A DNA stretch of 64,000 nt from Gigantopelta aegis (Eukaryota; Mollusca; Gastropoda; Neomphalida; Peltospiridae), in assembly GCF_016097555.1 (NCBI RefSeq), contig NC_054702.1, forward strand, positions 82,984,124 to 83,048,123. Reading direction: 5' to 3'. The notes under the pieces were generated by a model. It was not told where the DNA came from. It saw only the letters and a program-made list of their open reading frames with translations, and did no database searches. Below, one piece after another: positions 1 to 12,100 of the stretch (within the stretch, counting starts at the first letter, position 1; each line of letters begins with the position of its first letter). The position numbers and the translations under genes were made by a program.

Positions 1-616
1 ACATAGAAAATTACATCATTATGGAAGATGGAGCTTTTCAAGGACAAAAGAAAATGAAAAATGTGTACTTCTAATTAAATTTGTTGTAGTTTAATAGTAA
101 TAATAATTGTGGTTTAGTCATAAATTTATGTTTACGATGTTTTGTGAAATTGGGAACTGATCCATAGCCAGCTGGTGCCATCTGGAGATGCGGGGGGCCT
201 CATTTAGTTTATGGAGAGACGGGCATACTTAATTGATATACACGCTATAGCTAAGTCTAGAATATTCAGAACACAGCATAAGTCTTGTTCACCAAGTTCT
301 TAATGTTACTGTACATATTGTACAAATGATCCAAGCTTTTGTTGAGCCAGAATACTAGTACTGTTGGAGCCAAAAACACAAAGACAGAATAGACACATGG
401 GGATTCTGCTCTTCCGTGGTTTGTTGCAACTATTCATGATGAAATACTGAAAGATTTGTTTTTAGGAAAATCACTAATTTCAGAATAGCATATTGTTCAA
501 GCCCTGTGTTAGGTACAAAACAATAGCATACAGATAACAGATAACAGATAAAAATATGCTGAAGTAACGCTAAACAAATATTCTTTTCTTTTCACAACCT
601 CCAATATGTTATTTAC
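1..616. other. presumed TOMM20 intron, no exon seen
   Basis: AT-rich sequence with no recognisable exon, RNA gene or full mobile element. I looked on the minus strand for the conserved TOM20 receptor-domain block and did not find it, so the rest of the gene should lie to the left of the window. Confidence 0.4.
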
Positions 617-677
617 CGGTGTTGAAGATTTTGTTGACTTTTCTGTTCTGGCCTTCTTGCGTTCTATAATGAAAAAT

Positions 678-730
<53 letters not shown>

Positions 731-3066
731 TGGTTAAAATTTTATTTAAAAATTAAATTTACAAAATCTAGACACTGCCCATAAGAATCCGTGCTAATTT
801 TGAGAACTACCTAATCAAAACCTCAACAGACTTGGGGGCAGACGCTGGACAAATCTGTATGATGTTTCTGCCAGAAAGACATTTTTGGATATGGCGCTAT
901 GAAATTGAAAATGGGCAGAATTTTAAAAATAGCAATTAGTAAAAAAAGTTAACAGAATTAAAAAGAAATTAAATAAAAAGTTACAAGCCAAAAATAAAAA
1001 GAATTGACCGCTCGGCCGAATATTTATATAATTTGGAGTATTTTAGGACAGTCCCAAAATAAATAAGAGAAAGAAGAGAGGATCGGACTATTTAATAGTA
1101 TTAAAAAAAAAAAGAAGTAATTTTGTCATAAAATTTTGAACAGAGGTCTAAAAGTTTAAAGTCCAATCTATATATATATATAGTCTGGGCCGGGGGGGGA
1201 GGGGGGTGAGTTTAAGGTGGGAGGAATTTGGAATACGAATTTAGTAGTTAGGTCAAGGGACCTAAAACCAAAAGGAGCTGCTACATTCGACTCATGTCTG
1301 GATAAAATTTAAAATCCAAAAAATAATATTAGAGTAATCGGCCAAAAAGTTGTTAGGGTGATTTGAGCAATTAAGAGGGTCTGCCTAAGTAAAGTGTGTC
1401 GGACTGTTTACAAAAAAATAAACATAAAATTTTGAACCATGGCCAAAAGATTTAAAGTCCAACTAAGCCCCAAAAAGGAGGTTTCTGTCCTAGGAGAGGT
1501 TTGGCGGAACTCATGGCAAGATGTTGGGGTGATCGGCCCGGAACCTCGGGAAGAAGTGAGGCAGGTCAATGTAGCACTCTCCCCGAAGTAGGGCTGGGCA
1601 ATCTTCTGGAAGTATCAGCCTGATAATCATATGCACGATTGGATTATCCATGTCTGATTTAAGCAGTCCTTGCCGATACACCCCGTTCCGCTCAGACGTC
1701 AAGTAGAAAGTGAAACTCTTCTCGACGTACTGGAACTGGTACTGCCCCATACCAGATGGTGTTGGTCTCCAACTCTTGGGGATGAAGGGGCCTGGCAGTT
1801 GGGAAGTAGCAGTGAATTCCCCCTTGATACACTCATGGTACTCATGTATTTTTTTGGCAATTTCCGACAACCAAAAAGTTGGCAAAGATTTCCGCTCTAA
1901 TACCACAACAATCCTATGTTTGACGTCAAATACCTTTACATCGATCATTTTCGAGTTAACTGATTAAAAAAAATCCACACATTAATCACTAATACACATA
2001 CTAGTATTACTACAGAAAGAAATCCGACAGCACCCACATTCAGCTACGCTTCGTGACACTCCGTCGCAAGAATTACAAAGCTCGGTGACCTATTTCGTGA
2101 CGTAGATCATGTGATCGCCCACTGGGCGATTCCGCCTTGTGCAACAGTTACAGGGGCCGTCTCATACCAAGCGACGTTATAACATGGAAGAGTTGGCTAA
2201 TGGTTTCCTCTCTAACACAGTGATAAAATTACCAAATATTTGACTACCAATAGCCGATGATTAATGAATCAATGTGCTGTAGTGGTGTCGTTACACAAAA
2301 CAAACTTTTTTTGGTGATTGTCGGGCACTTGTCATTTTGAGACGGCCCCTGGAAGACAGAATGGCTGAGTGGGCGATCATGTGACGCATCGTCACGATAT
2401 AGGTCGGCGAACTTAGAATTCTGCTGTCCGGAGTTTGCCGAAGCTTAGCTGAATGAGTGCTGTCGGGTTTCTTTCTGTAGTGTGTGTATTAGTGATTAAT
2501 ATCTGAATTTCTTTTAATCAATCAACTCGAAAATTATCGATGTAAAGGTATTTCATGTCATCAAACATAGGATTGTTGTGGTATTAGAGCGGAAATCTTT
2601 GCAAACTTTTTGGTTGTCGGCAATTGCCAAAAAAATACATAGCTTGGTCTCCGACTGTAATGAGAGCGTATTTATGTCCAAATGTCTGTCTAGCTCTCTT
2701 ACAGTCAGAGTACTCGGCTAGGGTGGACTATAGATGGAGGTCAAATTCATCCAATCAGCAAAGACGTTATTAATCTGTCTGATGAGCTCCAAAGATATTA
2801 CAGAACTGAGGAAGATTTGGCTTAGTTGACATTGTATGCACTTTTGACTTAAATACTGTTGTTACTGCATACACTTCCTGGAGAACCAACAACACCAGAC
2901 CATCGAAAATATCTATGCCTATGGTTGGGAAACTATACTTACTTTCCCGCAATTTTTGTTTAAACTTAGGATCACTTCTTCTCTTATGATCAAAATAAAT
3001 GCAATAGCCAAGGAAGCAGAGACCAGCTCCCGCTGCTGCTATACTAAATGTTGATTTTGAAATCAT
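617..3066 (-). CDS. TOMM20: TOMM20, mitochondrial import receptor subunit TOM20 (5' part)
   Basis: Two exons are visible on the minus strand: 3066-2943 (start codon, 41 codons plus one base, donor GTAAGT) and 663-617 (after an ATTATAG acceptor, donor GTAAAT). The phases fit, giving a lysine-rich stretch (KRKKARTEKSTK) after exon 1. Exon 1 encodes a short N-terminus, one membrane segment (about residues 7-24, FSIAAAGAGLCFLGYCIYF) and the family signature FDHKRRSDPKFKQKLRE, close to FDRKRRSDPNFKNRLRE of vertebrate TOM20. TOM20 is anchored in the outer mitochondrial membrane by this segment and its cytosolic domain binds presequences. That receptor domain is not in the window and presumably lies beyond the left edge. 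The second exon is less certain because the linker is poorly conserved. Intron 1 (2942-664) holds the inverted repeat and reading frame described separately. Confidence 0.85.
679..724. repeat. (TA)n microsatellite
   Basis: About 45 bases of alternating T and A, 15 bp upstream (in the gene's sense) of the putative second TOMM20 exon, so within its acceptor-side intron sequence. Confidence 0.9.
1511..1948 (-). CDS. unrecognised 145-aa reading frame in TOMM20 intron 1
   Basis: An open frame of 145 codons starting MIDVKVFDVKHRIVVVLERK. I do not recognise the protein. It has no signal peptide or membrane segment, and a mixed hydrophobic and basic composition. Its upstream sequence and first 30 or so codons lie in a dispersed repeat with further copies at about 2450-2640 (plus), 3980-4190 (plus) and 24780-24985 (minus); none of those copies keeps a long frame. 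The frame is therefore either a gene fragment carried by a repeat or part of a poorly known mobile element. It lies on the same strand as TOMM20 but has no evident splice sites joining it to that gene. Confidence 0.35.
   Translation of the reverse strand: MIDVKVFDVKHRIVVVLERKSLPTFWLSEIAKKIHEYHECIKGEFTATSQLPGPFIPKSWRPTPSGMGQYQFQYVEKSFTFYLTSERNGVYRQGLLKSDMDNPIVHMIIRLILPEDCPALLRGECYIDLPHFFPRFRADHPNILP
1840..2640. repeat. long inverted repeat, about 300-bp arms
   Basis: The stretch 1840-2163 reappears in reverse complement at about 2336-2640, so the DNA could fold into a hairpin with a loop of roughly 170 bp. The junctions with the loop are a perfect 14-bp pair, CAGGGGCCGTCTCA near 2150 and its complement near 2336. 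Each arm carries the start of the MIDVKVFD frame and its upstream block, so two divergent copies point away from each other. The loop holds a SINE tail (GATGATTAATGAATCAATG). Arm identity by eye is high but imperfect. Confidence 0.75.
2205..2311 (+). mobile_element. SINE family B tail fragment
   Basis: Matches the 3' part of the family B SINE seen complete at 27283-27542, including CCAATAGCCGATGATTAATG and the ending GTGGTGTCGTTA followed by ACAAAACAAAC. It forms the loop of the inverted repeat around it. Confidence 0.75.
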
Positions 3067-5120
3067 AATTAAGGTTATTTTACAAGGTTAGGTGAACTGT
3101 ACATGCTACCACGAGTTGTTTGTAACGAAATTAACTCTTCAAACGTGAGATAATTTACATCACATACACATACTAGTAATAATAAGCATAACCAATTCCT
3201 CTTTGTTATAGTCCTGAGATGAACGTATGAACGTATGAAGTTTTGTCTATCTCATTTGTCTCCCCCCCCCCCCCCAATCCTGTGTATTCTGTCTGTCTTC
3301 CCATACCACCCAAGCTCTGTTCCGCCCGCTTGTCCGTCTGTGTGTCATTATCTCACAGATTGACTCAAAGAAAAGAATGAATGCAAGGACATCGTGGCAT
3401 CATCGTTTTGGCTTCGAATACAATCAATTTTAAATATTTTTTTTATTATATGTCAGATCCATGTTTTAGCAAATAGTACAACATTTAAAATGACCCTAGT
3501 TTTTAAACACTACAACATATTTTTCAAAGCTGTTTTGATCATTTTATTATTTAGAACATTAATGTTTGTACACCTGAAGTGGTTCTGGTCATCCTGATTT
3601 TTGCAATAACCCAAAATGCACTTTTTCATAATTCTAAAAACGCACATTGGTCTGAGAAGTAATGGTTATCGAGACAAGCTATAATTATTTTTAGACGACA
3701 TTTCCCTGTTTAAACATCACAGACTTTATAGCTTCTCTCTGTTATAACCTCATCCAAAATGTGTGTTGCAGGTTTGCAGATTAACTAAACTTAGTGTTCA
3801 TTTTCACCGGCTGAAATTATGGTCTGCACCTTTAACTTATAACTTTTGTTCAAAATCAGACAGATGAATTCGTAATTACCTAACACAAATTTTAAAAAGA
3901 GAAAGACAGACAGACAATTAAGAATTCTCTAGACCGAATATTTCTCTCTCTGTAAAGATTTATTTCATATTTACATTTTCTATATTAGTGATTAATATGT
4001 CAAATATCTGTTATCAGCGAACTAAAAAATTATCCAGGTATAGGATTGTTGTTGTATTAAAGCAAGAATGTTTGACTACCGTTTGGTAGGCACAGATTGC
4101 GCACTTTTGATATAGTTTTCTCTGACCGCGTAAAAACGTTATACCTGTCCACATGTCTGTCTTACGGTCAGAGTACTCGGGCTATTCGCCAGTTTTATTA
4201 CCCATATGGTCTATAATAAACGGTCACATAAATATCGTATTTCCCCACTTTATTTTTATAGCCTGGGCTATAATAATACATTAAAAACTGTTATAGCACA
4301 CTTCTGACGTCACTAAAATTGCCATAGTAGCTGCAAACTTACGATGGTCTCGACTATGATATTGACATCATTCCGCGTCACTAATGGACATCGCTGAATT
4401 ATATTAACCTTAACTGTGACAATCACATTTAATGTTTGTTATAAAACACAGTTTGTGGATAATAAAATTTATGAAACTCGTTTGGAAATTGTTTTAATCC
4501 CTTCGCTCTTACTCGGGGAAATAAAAAATTCCTAAACTCGTTTTATAAATTCCGTATCACACTCCCGCTCATGCAATAATCTATATTTATTATACTTGAA
4601 TATATAAAAAATAAATACATGTGTGTATACATTTGAGTAACTTTAGTGGAAATTACGATCGGTTTACGGTTTTACGATGTACGCAGTGGTAATTATATAC
4701 CGTTCGTTTACTAACTTTGATCAAGCACAGTTTGCGGTTTTCTATTAACTCCTAGCAGTACAATTTTGATACATGCACGTTTGCCAATTTGGCGCAATGA
4801 CTTCATTTGTGACTGAAATTTTGGTCACAGCAGGTATATTAATAACAGAACATCGTTTGTTTAATTAAAGCTGCTGGTAATAGAAAACAGCATTAACCAA
4901 TTTATTGTTTTTAGTTTGCAACTACTAACCGATAACTATATATGAATCGATAGATAGGCTACTGGCTCTGTTCGAGTGCAGTACATTTGTAATGGTTGTT
5001 AATCAAGATTCAAGATTAACCTCAAATCTGACAAGTGCGCTTGCATTCGAGGTTAATCTTGATGAACTATTGTGCTAGCAGAACAGACAGTTATGCAAAT
5101 AGCTAACTTTTTATTATTTC
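3067..5120. other. upstream region of TOMM20, diverged repeats only
   Basis: No exon is supported. A C15 run lies near 3267. A diverged copy of the MIDVKVFD-associated repeat lies at about 3980-4190 and ends with GTCAGAGTACTCGG, also seen near 2700. A small palindrome surrounds 5017-5066 (CAAGATTAACCTC and its complement). The TOMM20 promoter should lie close to 3067 but no sharp motif stands out. Confidence 0.4.
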
Positions 5121-5336
5121 TTGTATCAAATGAAAACCAAACTTCCAAAGCTTTTAGACAAAGGGGCTGAAAGGCGTCCAAGAACTGTTGCCATTCACAG
5201 AGCCATGTCATACCAATTCACACCCAAAGTAGTTTTGCCCCATTTGCTCAGGGTCGTTATGCCCTATAGTCCGTCCTACAGGGAACGCCTTTTGCAAAGA
5301 CTTCCGAATGTTCAGCATGCTAATGTAACGCAGGTT
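5121..5336 (+). CDS. possible coding exon, unrecognised
   Basis: An open stretch with exon-like composition from about MKTKLPKLLDKGAERRPRTV to LLQRLPNVQHANVTQ, ending at CAG followed by GTTGTA, which could be a splice donor at about 5336. The start would be at 5121 or the second methionine at 5130. The product is basic, rich in leucine and arginine, and not a family I can name. No partner exon was found downstream. The foldback-like element at 5394-6611 is inserted just past it. It could equally be a decayed gene piece. Confidence 0.3.
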
Positions 5337-5393
5337 GTATTTTTTTTATCTTGTGCAATACAAGTCTGTGATTTGGTTCAAAGATGTTTATTC

Positions 5394-5756
5394 GGTATCA
5401 GGTCGTTTCGCCCTTATTCCCGATCGCCCCGTGTCGTTTCGCCCCCATCCCGGTTCGTTTCGCCCTCTATACAGGGTCGTTTCGCCCTCATGTTTATGTT
5501 TGTGAATGATGAATAAATTTGTTTACGTGACTCTAGTTGCAAATCAGATATAGGTTATCAATTTGTAACCCTTTATCAACCATAAACACCATTTATATGT
5601 ATATGTTATTATGTGGAATATTTTAAAGAACCCCTCCCCTCACACCATCCCAGTTCCTACGGGCCTGATGTATTTTATATTAATAAGTACAAAGACTAGC
5701 CTACACAATGATATTGTCGATAGGACATACTAGTTATAAAGTGTTTTGGTGTGTGT

Positions 5757-5787
<31 letters not shown>

Positions 5788-6611
5788 CGCTTTTCTGCAA
5801 ATTTGCGAAATTGGCCTCTAATATCCATTGACGTGTCATGTTTATATCTATGCTGAAGAAGATTTATGATGAAATATTAAAAGGAGCATTTGCTTCAGTT
5901 TACATTTAAATACATGCAGTTTTCTGCTGTCTGCCATTTTGTTTTTTTATGGAATACTCTTCAAGTGGGGTGAAAGACTCTAAAATATTAATATAAAATC
6001 AATGATCTCTAGTGGTATCTTTAAACATTGTAAACAATCAAATAATATTAATAATAAAATAATATGATGTCATCACATTTGTATTTATATCATAACATGT
6101 TATTGCATTCAACGGTTGTTAGATTAAGTCATATCCTTTCACCCCTCTTGTAGAATATTCCATAAAAAGTCAAAATGGCAGCTGGCACAAAATTACATAT
6201 TTTTTGCCCTATGCGATCTCGGCGAAGTCGATACAGGTGACATGGTTATCATCTAGTATGTGGAATCCATGCCATTGTAATTGTTTTTTTAAGATTTCTG
6301 TCTGGACAAAATGGGGGTAAAATCTAACGAAAAATAAAGGTAGGAGCAATTTATTGTAGTTGTCCACATTTTGTTTCGGACTTTACGTTTAAGTCTACAA
6401 CCTTGTTGCCTGTTAGGTGACTATTACAACAAAATTATTTTTATATACCAAATTTTGCATATACTAGTACCACCCCAATACATAGGGGCGAAACGACTCA
6501 TAATAGAGGACGAAACGACTCATTCTAAGGGCGAAATGACTCGGGGCGAACGGGAATACGGGCGAAACGACTCGGGGTCGAATAGGAATAAGGGCGAAAC
6601 GACCCGGATTC
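5394..6611. mobile_element. foldback-like DNA element with tandem-repeat inverted arms
   Basis: The ends are inverted repeats of about 95-130 bp. Each arm is built from degenerate units of about 14 bp: GTCGTTTCGCCC on the left (5400-5490) and GGGCGAAACGAC on the right (6484-6605). The two arms also share spacer words such as CTTATTCC. The same 8 bases, GTTTATTC, lie immediately outside both ends (5386-5393 and 6612-6619) and look like a target-site duplication. Inside is a second inverted pair of about 50 bp (5926-5977 and 6139-6190). There is no transposase frame, so it would be non-autonomous. The plan resembles foldback elements, whose inverted ends are made of short direct repeats. Confidence 0.65.
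5751..5788. repeat. (TG)n followed by a G run
   Basis: TG dinucleotides running directly into about 17 G, inside the foldback-like element. A simple-sequence tract with guanine-quadruplex potential. Confidence 0.9.
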
Positions 6612-6744
6612 GTTTATTCAGAACTGTTAGCCCCAGTCTTGGATATGATGATCCAGACTATTATAAAACCCTATAAATGAAACAAATATATTATTAAGTA
6701 CATGTGCCGATCGCCCATGGCGAATCAAAATAGCGTTGGGCAGG

Positions 6745-7240
6745 TCAAACCCTAATCATGTGAGGCCCGCCTGGCGGAGGTGGCTGAGGCAGTTTGCTGC
6801 TGGTGATGGTATCTGACTGCGCCTTCGCCTTTCTCTTCCCAATGGCCACATGGGCCATAGCCTCGACATACTGTTCTTGTGTAATGGGTATTAATGTCGC
6901 AGCCGATGAAGCGGGATGGGGGGGGGGGAGGTCTTTGTTGGTTCTTGGCACATCGCTTTGTCAAGAGAGGCGTAGTCAGCAGAGCAGTGTCTGGTCGGCT
7001 CTTGTCCTTCCTCTTCTGGTCTGCTTCAGGCTGGGCTGGGGGAGCCGACACAGAAGGAGCCGCTGCTGGTGGTTTAGCCTCCGGTTTTGGCCCTCCCCCC
7101 TGTACCGCCTTTGGCGCACATTTCCTCTTCCTAATCCTTCCTTTCTTCTGTTGTACATGTTCGCCGTACACCAAGATCATGGAAGTCTGTAACCCGTTGT
7201 ACGTGACTTGGTACTCAACTAGTGCCCCAAGTGGAGGGTG
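6745..7240 (-). pseudogene. broken protein-coding fragment, proline-rich and basic
   Basis: Overlapping minus-strand frames show protein-like composition: ALVEYQVTYNGLQTSMILVY, then a lysine and arginine cluster (GRIRKRKCAPK), a proline and alanine linker, and ITQEQYVEAMAHVAIGKRKA near the end. It cannot be read through in one frame and looks broken about once. GC content is clearly above that of the surrounding DNA. I do not recognise the parent protein. It may be a captured gene piece or part of an old element. Confidence 0.4.
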
Positions 7241-8045
7241 GGGGGCAGCTCAAGACAGCATAGACACACGTCCGTCTTCATCATAAGTGAACTCAAGAGT
7301 TCGAGCAGTTTGGGTGTTTGAAATAAAATAAAGGCTCTTTTATCAAGCTGAAACAACCAGTAAGAAGAAAGACACCCGCAGATCAGCTTTTATCTTGGTG
7401 ATGCAGAAAACAATAGAAAGACAAGCTATCATAGCCAGATTGAGAAGAAACGGAAGAATAAATAAGTTAAAACTTAAAGCTTGGATACTGAGTTTAAATT
7501 TAGGCTTGTATTTAGAATTAGTTTATAATATTTTATGACAATAAAAGTGTTAAAAACCTAACTTTGGTGTTTGTATGTTAAAACCTAACTAGGTTGTTTA
7601 TAAAAACTATATATACACATTCTGCTACACTAATACTATCACTAACCCTAGGTTAACCCTAAGCCTGAATGCTGGAACGAACGGAAATGTTGCCAAAAAC
7701 AATTTAATAGTATGATGGGACGGACTATAAATCCCATAACAACTTGCCTTAAAAGTGAGTTCATTAGACACCCAGATGTAAAATTAAAAGATATTTATTA
7801 TATTTTATGTTCTTTTTTTCTGTTCATAATACTAGACAAAATGGTTTTGACTTGTATCATATTAAATAAGTACCTTAATTTATTCCACGATTTAGACTGA
7901 TCTCTGTGACATGGGTAGAAGGGCTATTGCCGGCAATGAGTGAGCTCTTAAAAATCAATAGATATAGTACAAATCAAAGAATAAATCTTATTTATTATCA
8001 AAATAAAAAATAGGGGGAAATGACCCCACATAGGAAAAAAGAAAG
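7241..8045. other. AT-rich intergenic sequence, nothing recognised
   Basis: No coding exon, RNA or defined repeat could be supported. The short open frames here have no exon-like composition. Confidence 0.4.
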
Positions 8046-8427
8046 AAATGTTTTATTTAACGACGCACTCAACACATTTTATTTACGGTTATATGGTGTC
8101 AGACATATTGTTAAGGACCACACAGATTTTGAGAGGAAACCCGCTGTCGCCACTACATGGGCTACTCTTTCCGATTAGCAGCAAGGGATCTTTTATTTGC
8201 GCTTCCCACAGGCAGGATAGCACAAACCATGGCCTTTGTTGAACCAGTTATGGATCGCTGGTCAGTGCAAGTGGTTTACACCTACCCATTGAGCCTTGCG
8301 GAACACTCACTTGGGGTTTGGAGTCAGTATCTGGATTAAAAATCCCATGCCTCCACTGGGTTCCGAACCCAGTACCTGCCAGCCTGTAGACCGATGGCCT
8401 AACCATGACACCACCGAGGCCGGTGAC
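8046..8427 (-). mobile_element. SINE family A, near full length
   Basis: Read on the minus strand it starts CCGGCCTCGGTGGTGTCATG, with a tRNA-like head whose B box resembles GGTTCGGAACCC. A conserved body follows (AACTGGTTCAACAAAGGCCA, then AGGATCCCTTGCTGC-like words), and a tail ending GCGTCGTTAAATAAAACA. A near-identical copy lies on the plus strand at 15856-16230. The tRNA-like head has SINE flanks on one side only and no acceptor-stem pairing, so it is not a tRNA gene. Confidence 0.85.
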
Positions 8428-9169
8428 TCTACATAGGGGTGCAGAAGTGGAAAATATTTCACTAGCCCCCTGGACCAGAACCAACTAAAATTTACTAGCC
8501 TACCATAATTTCTACTAGTCTGCCAGCCTATAGAACAATATATTATATATTAAGACCAAAATATTATTTAAAAGAATATTTTGTAAGTGATCAACATCAT
8601 GTGGCAAACGAAATCATGATCAAAACCTTGATTGACTAATCAATAAATTTTAAAATATTCTGATAAAGGCAGTTTAAACAAAAAAAATCCTATAGATTTA
8701 CAAAATTCAAGTGACATCCCGCATGTGTTTAACAGAAAAATTGATTTAAAACACACTGGCAACATACTTTCAACAAGCCATTTCTAGAAAGTATTGAACT
8801 TTGACTGGATTTGTTTCTGGAATGTTCTGATGACGCAGATTGGAACTCTGAAGTCATCTATTATCAATGCAATACATGTATAATTGTGTATTTCATCATT
8901 CTGAACTGTAATAATAATTAGTCAGAAAAAGACAGATACCATGGAATGGGCCTTGTATGTTTTTTAAAATAAAATGAGTACTTTTTTTTAGACAATTGAT
9001 CATAAATTTTTATCAGTCAGAAAATCAATCTGATTTGTCATAATTACTAGGTTTGTCCATCAGCGCATTTATGTCCAATTAATTTCAATAACAGATGTTG
9101 AGAGAAAAACTAGATTTCTCTTGGTATTTATGTTTCCAAATTATTATTTCATTTTTCCTCCTCTAACAG
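8428..9169. other. upstream region of ZW10; first exon not located
   Basis: This stretch should precede or contain the first ZW10 exon. The first exon seen begins in phase 1 (one base of its first codon comes from upstream) and known ZW10 proteins carry about 14 more N-terminal residues. I could not find a convincing short exon ending in G before a GT. Confidence 0.35.
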
Positions 9170-12100
9170 GCCAAATGGAAAAAGAAGAAATCCGTAGTCA
9201 GCTTGAAGCTCTTGCTAAAAGAATTGACCAGACAAAGATGGACATCTATGAGTTGACTGCTAACAAATATGTAGATTTTTGCCCAACATACGATATGACC
9301 AGAGACCTTACCTTCAGATCAAAGACGGTTTCCAGTGAAATAGAGGCTGTTAAAGAGAGAATTGAAACTGAGGTTTACATTTCATTTTACTTTTCATTTT
9401 ACTGAATACTGTACACTAATTTGTAATTAATTTTCATAAGGTTCTTGGGTAGTAATATTCTTTTGGTTTGGTTGAGATTGATTTTGGAAATGCAGCTCTT
9501 TTCAATATAGTTTTGTCATTGGACACCCCGACAACCTTTTTAATTGGAATGCATTTTGTTATAGACTGGACCAGATTAGAGAGAGACTGGCAAAAACTGT
9601 TGGTATATACAGAGTGCCTGATTAGATCAGGGGTGGGAATTCTCCTCGGATCAGTTGTTTTCCTCTTATGGAACCTTGTGTTTCCTCGCATTTTAATCGT
9701 CCTTTCCAACAAAAAATGTGTCAGATGGCACAGATTTTAACCTAGGATTTCACAAATTTCCGGGACCCCTCTAGATTTCCTCTTTTTTTTACAGTTCACC
9801 AATTCCCACCCCTGTTAGATAGATTTCTAGCAAGTTATTGTCACTGAATAAGACACACAAAAAAGTGGATTAATTACACAGATGCTGGTTTTAGACAGAA
9901 ATATCTGACCATGCCTGGTTACAAAAAAATCTGGATTCATTACACAGATGCTTGTTTCGACAGTTCACTGTATATATTTTTTAAAAGCCTGGAAGTTATA
10001 AGTTTATTTTGTTGGTTTGGACAGTTTGCCATAAATCTCTTAAATTAATATTTGCAATTTATTATTTGTGTCTTATTTGTGGCCTATGTAAAGAAAAAAA
10101 GATAAAAGTTTCATTTGAGCAAAATATTCATAATAAACAATTCCTAGATTAAAGTTTTGATATTTATGAATCTTAACCCTAGAATAATTCACAGCTGTCA
10201 ACAAACATGTTAAAATATTTAATTTAATTTAGAAAGTCACAGTCAAAAGAAGACATTGCAAAGCAGGACATTCAAAAATGATATTCAAAATTCTTGTTAA
10301 ATTTTGTTTAAATACTTGTTTTTCTCAGATTCGTGGACAACTGAATGTGTCGACTGGAGAGTTTCAGTTTCTTAAACAAAGCCTTCAGGAACTCACCAGC
10401 GTGTTGGCAGTCCTGAAAGCTTTCGTCAAACTTCAAGACTGCTTTGACGAAGCCTCCTCGGCAATAGAGAATAAACAATATTCCAAGGCTGCTGCAGCTC
10501 TGCTTTCCATGAAGGATCTGCTGTCACAACCCTTGCATGCGAAAGAGCATGAAATAAAAATCATCTCAGCCCTGCGTACAGAGTGCATGGTTCAGCAACA
10601 GAGTCTGATAGCTCTGTTGTCCGATCTGTGGAAAGAGGACATCGTCTGGGCTGTGTCTGATGTTTCTCCGGCAGATCTCAAGTGGTCCGAGTTGAAACTG
10701 TTGACTTGTGGGGATAATGCAACCATACTGCAAGAAGCTGTTGCTGCCATGAACATCTTGGGTGTACTGGATCCTAAGATCAAGGCATTCAGTGAAAAGG
10801 TCTTGAAGTATCTGATAACACCGGCACTTCAGAAAGATTGTGAGCTGAAAGTGAAGTCTTCCAAGCAAGCCAGTACTCTGCACGTTGCTCTCAAAGGCAG
10901 TGAGCACCATTCAGCTGATCACGAAACAGCATTTAAAAACATAAACAGTGTCCTGGAGTTCCTGTCATCCAGTTTCATGTATATGTCAACAGATAATGAC
11001 AAGAAATCGTCAGTCACCCTTTTTGAGATGCTGGGTAGGGAGATATCAGCTACAGTTGTTGATATGGTCGTAAAGAATTGTCTTTCCATGGCTATACCAA
11101 GCAACAGCAAAGATCTTGACCAGTTTGATAGTGTGGTTTGTAAAACCGAAGGATTCCAGAAGCTTTTGCTTGATTGCAATTTTCTTCAGAAGGATAACAC
11201 AGCGTTAATTAGCTACGTACAGAATGTTAATGTCCTTTTTGCCAACAAAAAATGTCAGGATATAATAGAGCAGGCACGGGCATTGATGACGTCAGAAATT
11301 CATGATACTATAGCACTTGGAGAGGGAAAACAACATGGTGAATTGCCGCAGTTAGACTCTGGTCCAAAAAGTAAGAAAACTGCTTTAGAGATGTGCTGTG
11401 AAATGGAACTGAGTGAGGAAACATTCAAGTTACCTAGATGCCGAATAAGGTTTGTTTTGTACCCATTTTGACACTTGTAAAGAGTTAAATAATAAAAAAA
11501 ATACACTTGAAATTGCAGCTTTAAAATGTATTTAAAGAGACCAGAATAACTTGGTGAGACCAACCAACTAAAGAATTTTTTTGTGTAATAATGACTGATT
11601 GTTTTACTAGTCATATATATGTATATGTATATGTATATGTTTATGTTTGGGTTTTTTATTAGAAAAATGTAAAAACCAAACCTAATCCCTTCAACGGCCA
11701 GCAATCATTTTTACCCAGCGGCCCCTGACCTACTTGCATGTAATTGCTGTCAGTGCCGTCATTAAATTCAAGCCCTGAAAATTTACAGAAAACCAGTAAA
11801 AAATGGTATAACCCAATTTTTATCACTTTAGCTACAAAAAACCCAAACAAACAGCCATAAGGATTATATTAATCTTGTGGAAGCAAAACATGTAGTTAAA
11901 AGCTTTCTACTTTTGTTTTTACAGTTTGACCATTAATAAAGTGATGGAACTGGCATACGAAACACTGCATGAGGCTACTGGCAGTTCAGTACAATGTGCT
12001 ATACAGTTGTTCTATGCTGTGCGAAACATGTTTGAGATTTTCTGCAGTGTATTTCCAATCTACCACAAACATAATTTGGAGACCCTTCCACAGCTTGCAG

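Noticed and set aside
5400-6612. CRISPR-like short repeats (GGGCGAAACGAC)
   Set aside because: Units are degenerate, spacers are irregular, the two groups are inverted relative to each other, and the genome is eukaryotic. They are the arms of a foldback-like element.
8428-9169. First ZW10 exon
   Set aside because: Searched for a short exon encoding the missing N-terminus and ending one base into a codon before GT. None was convincing, so no coordinates are given.
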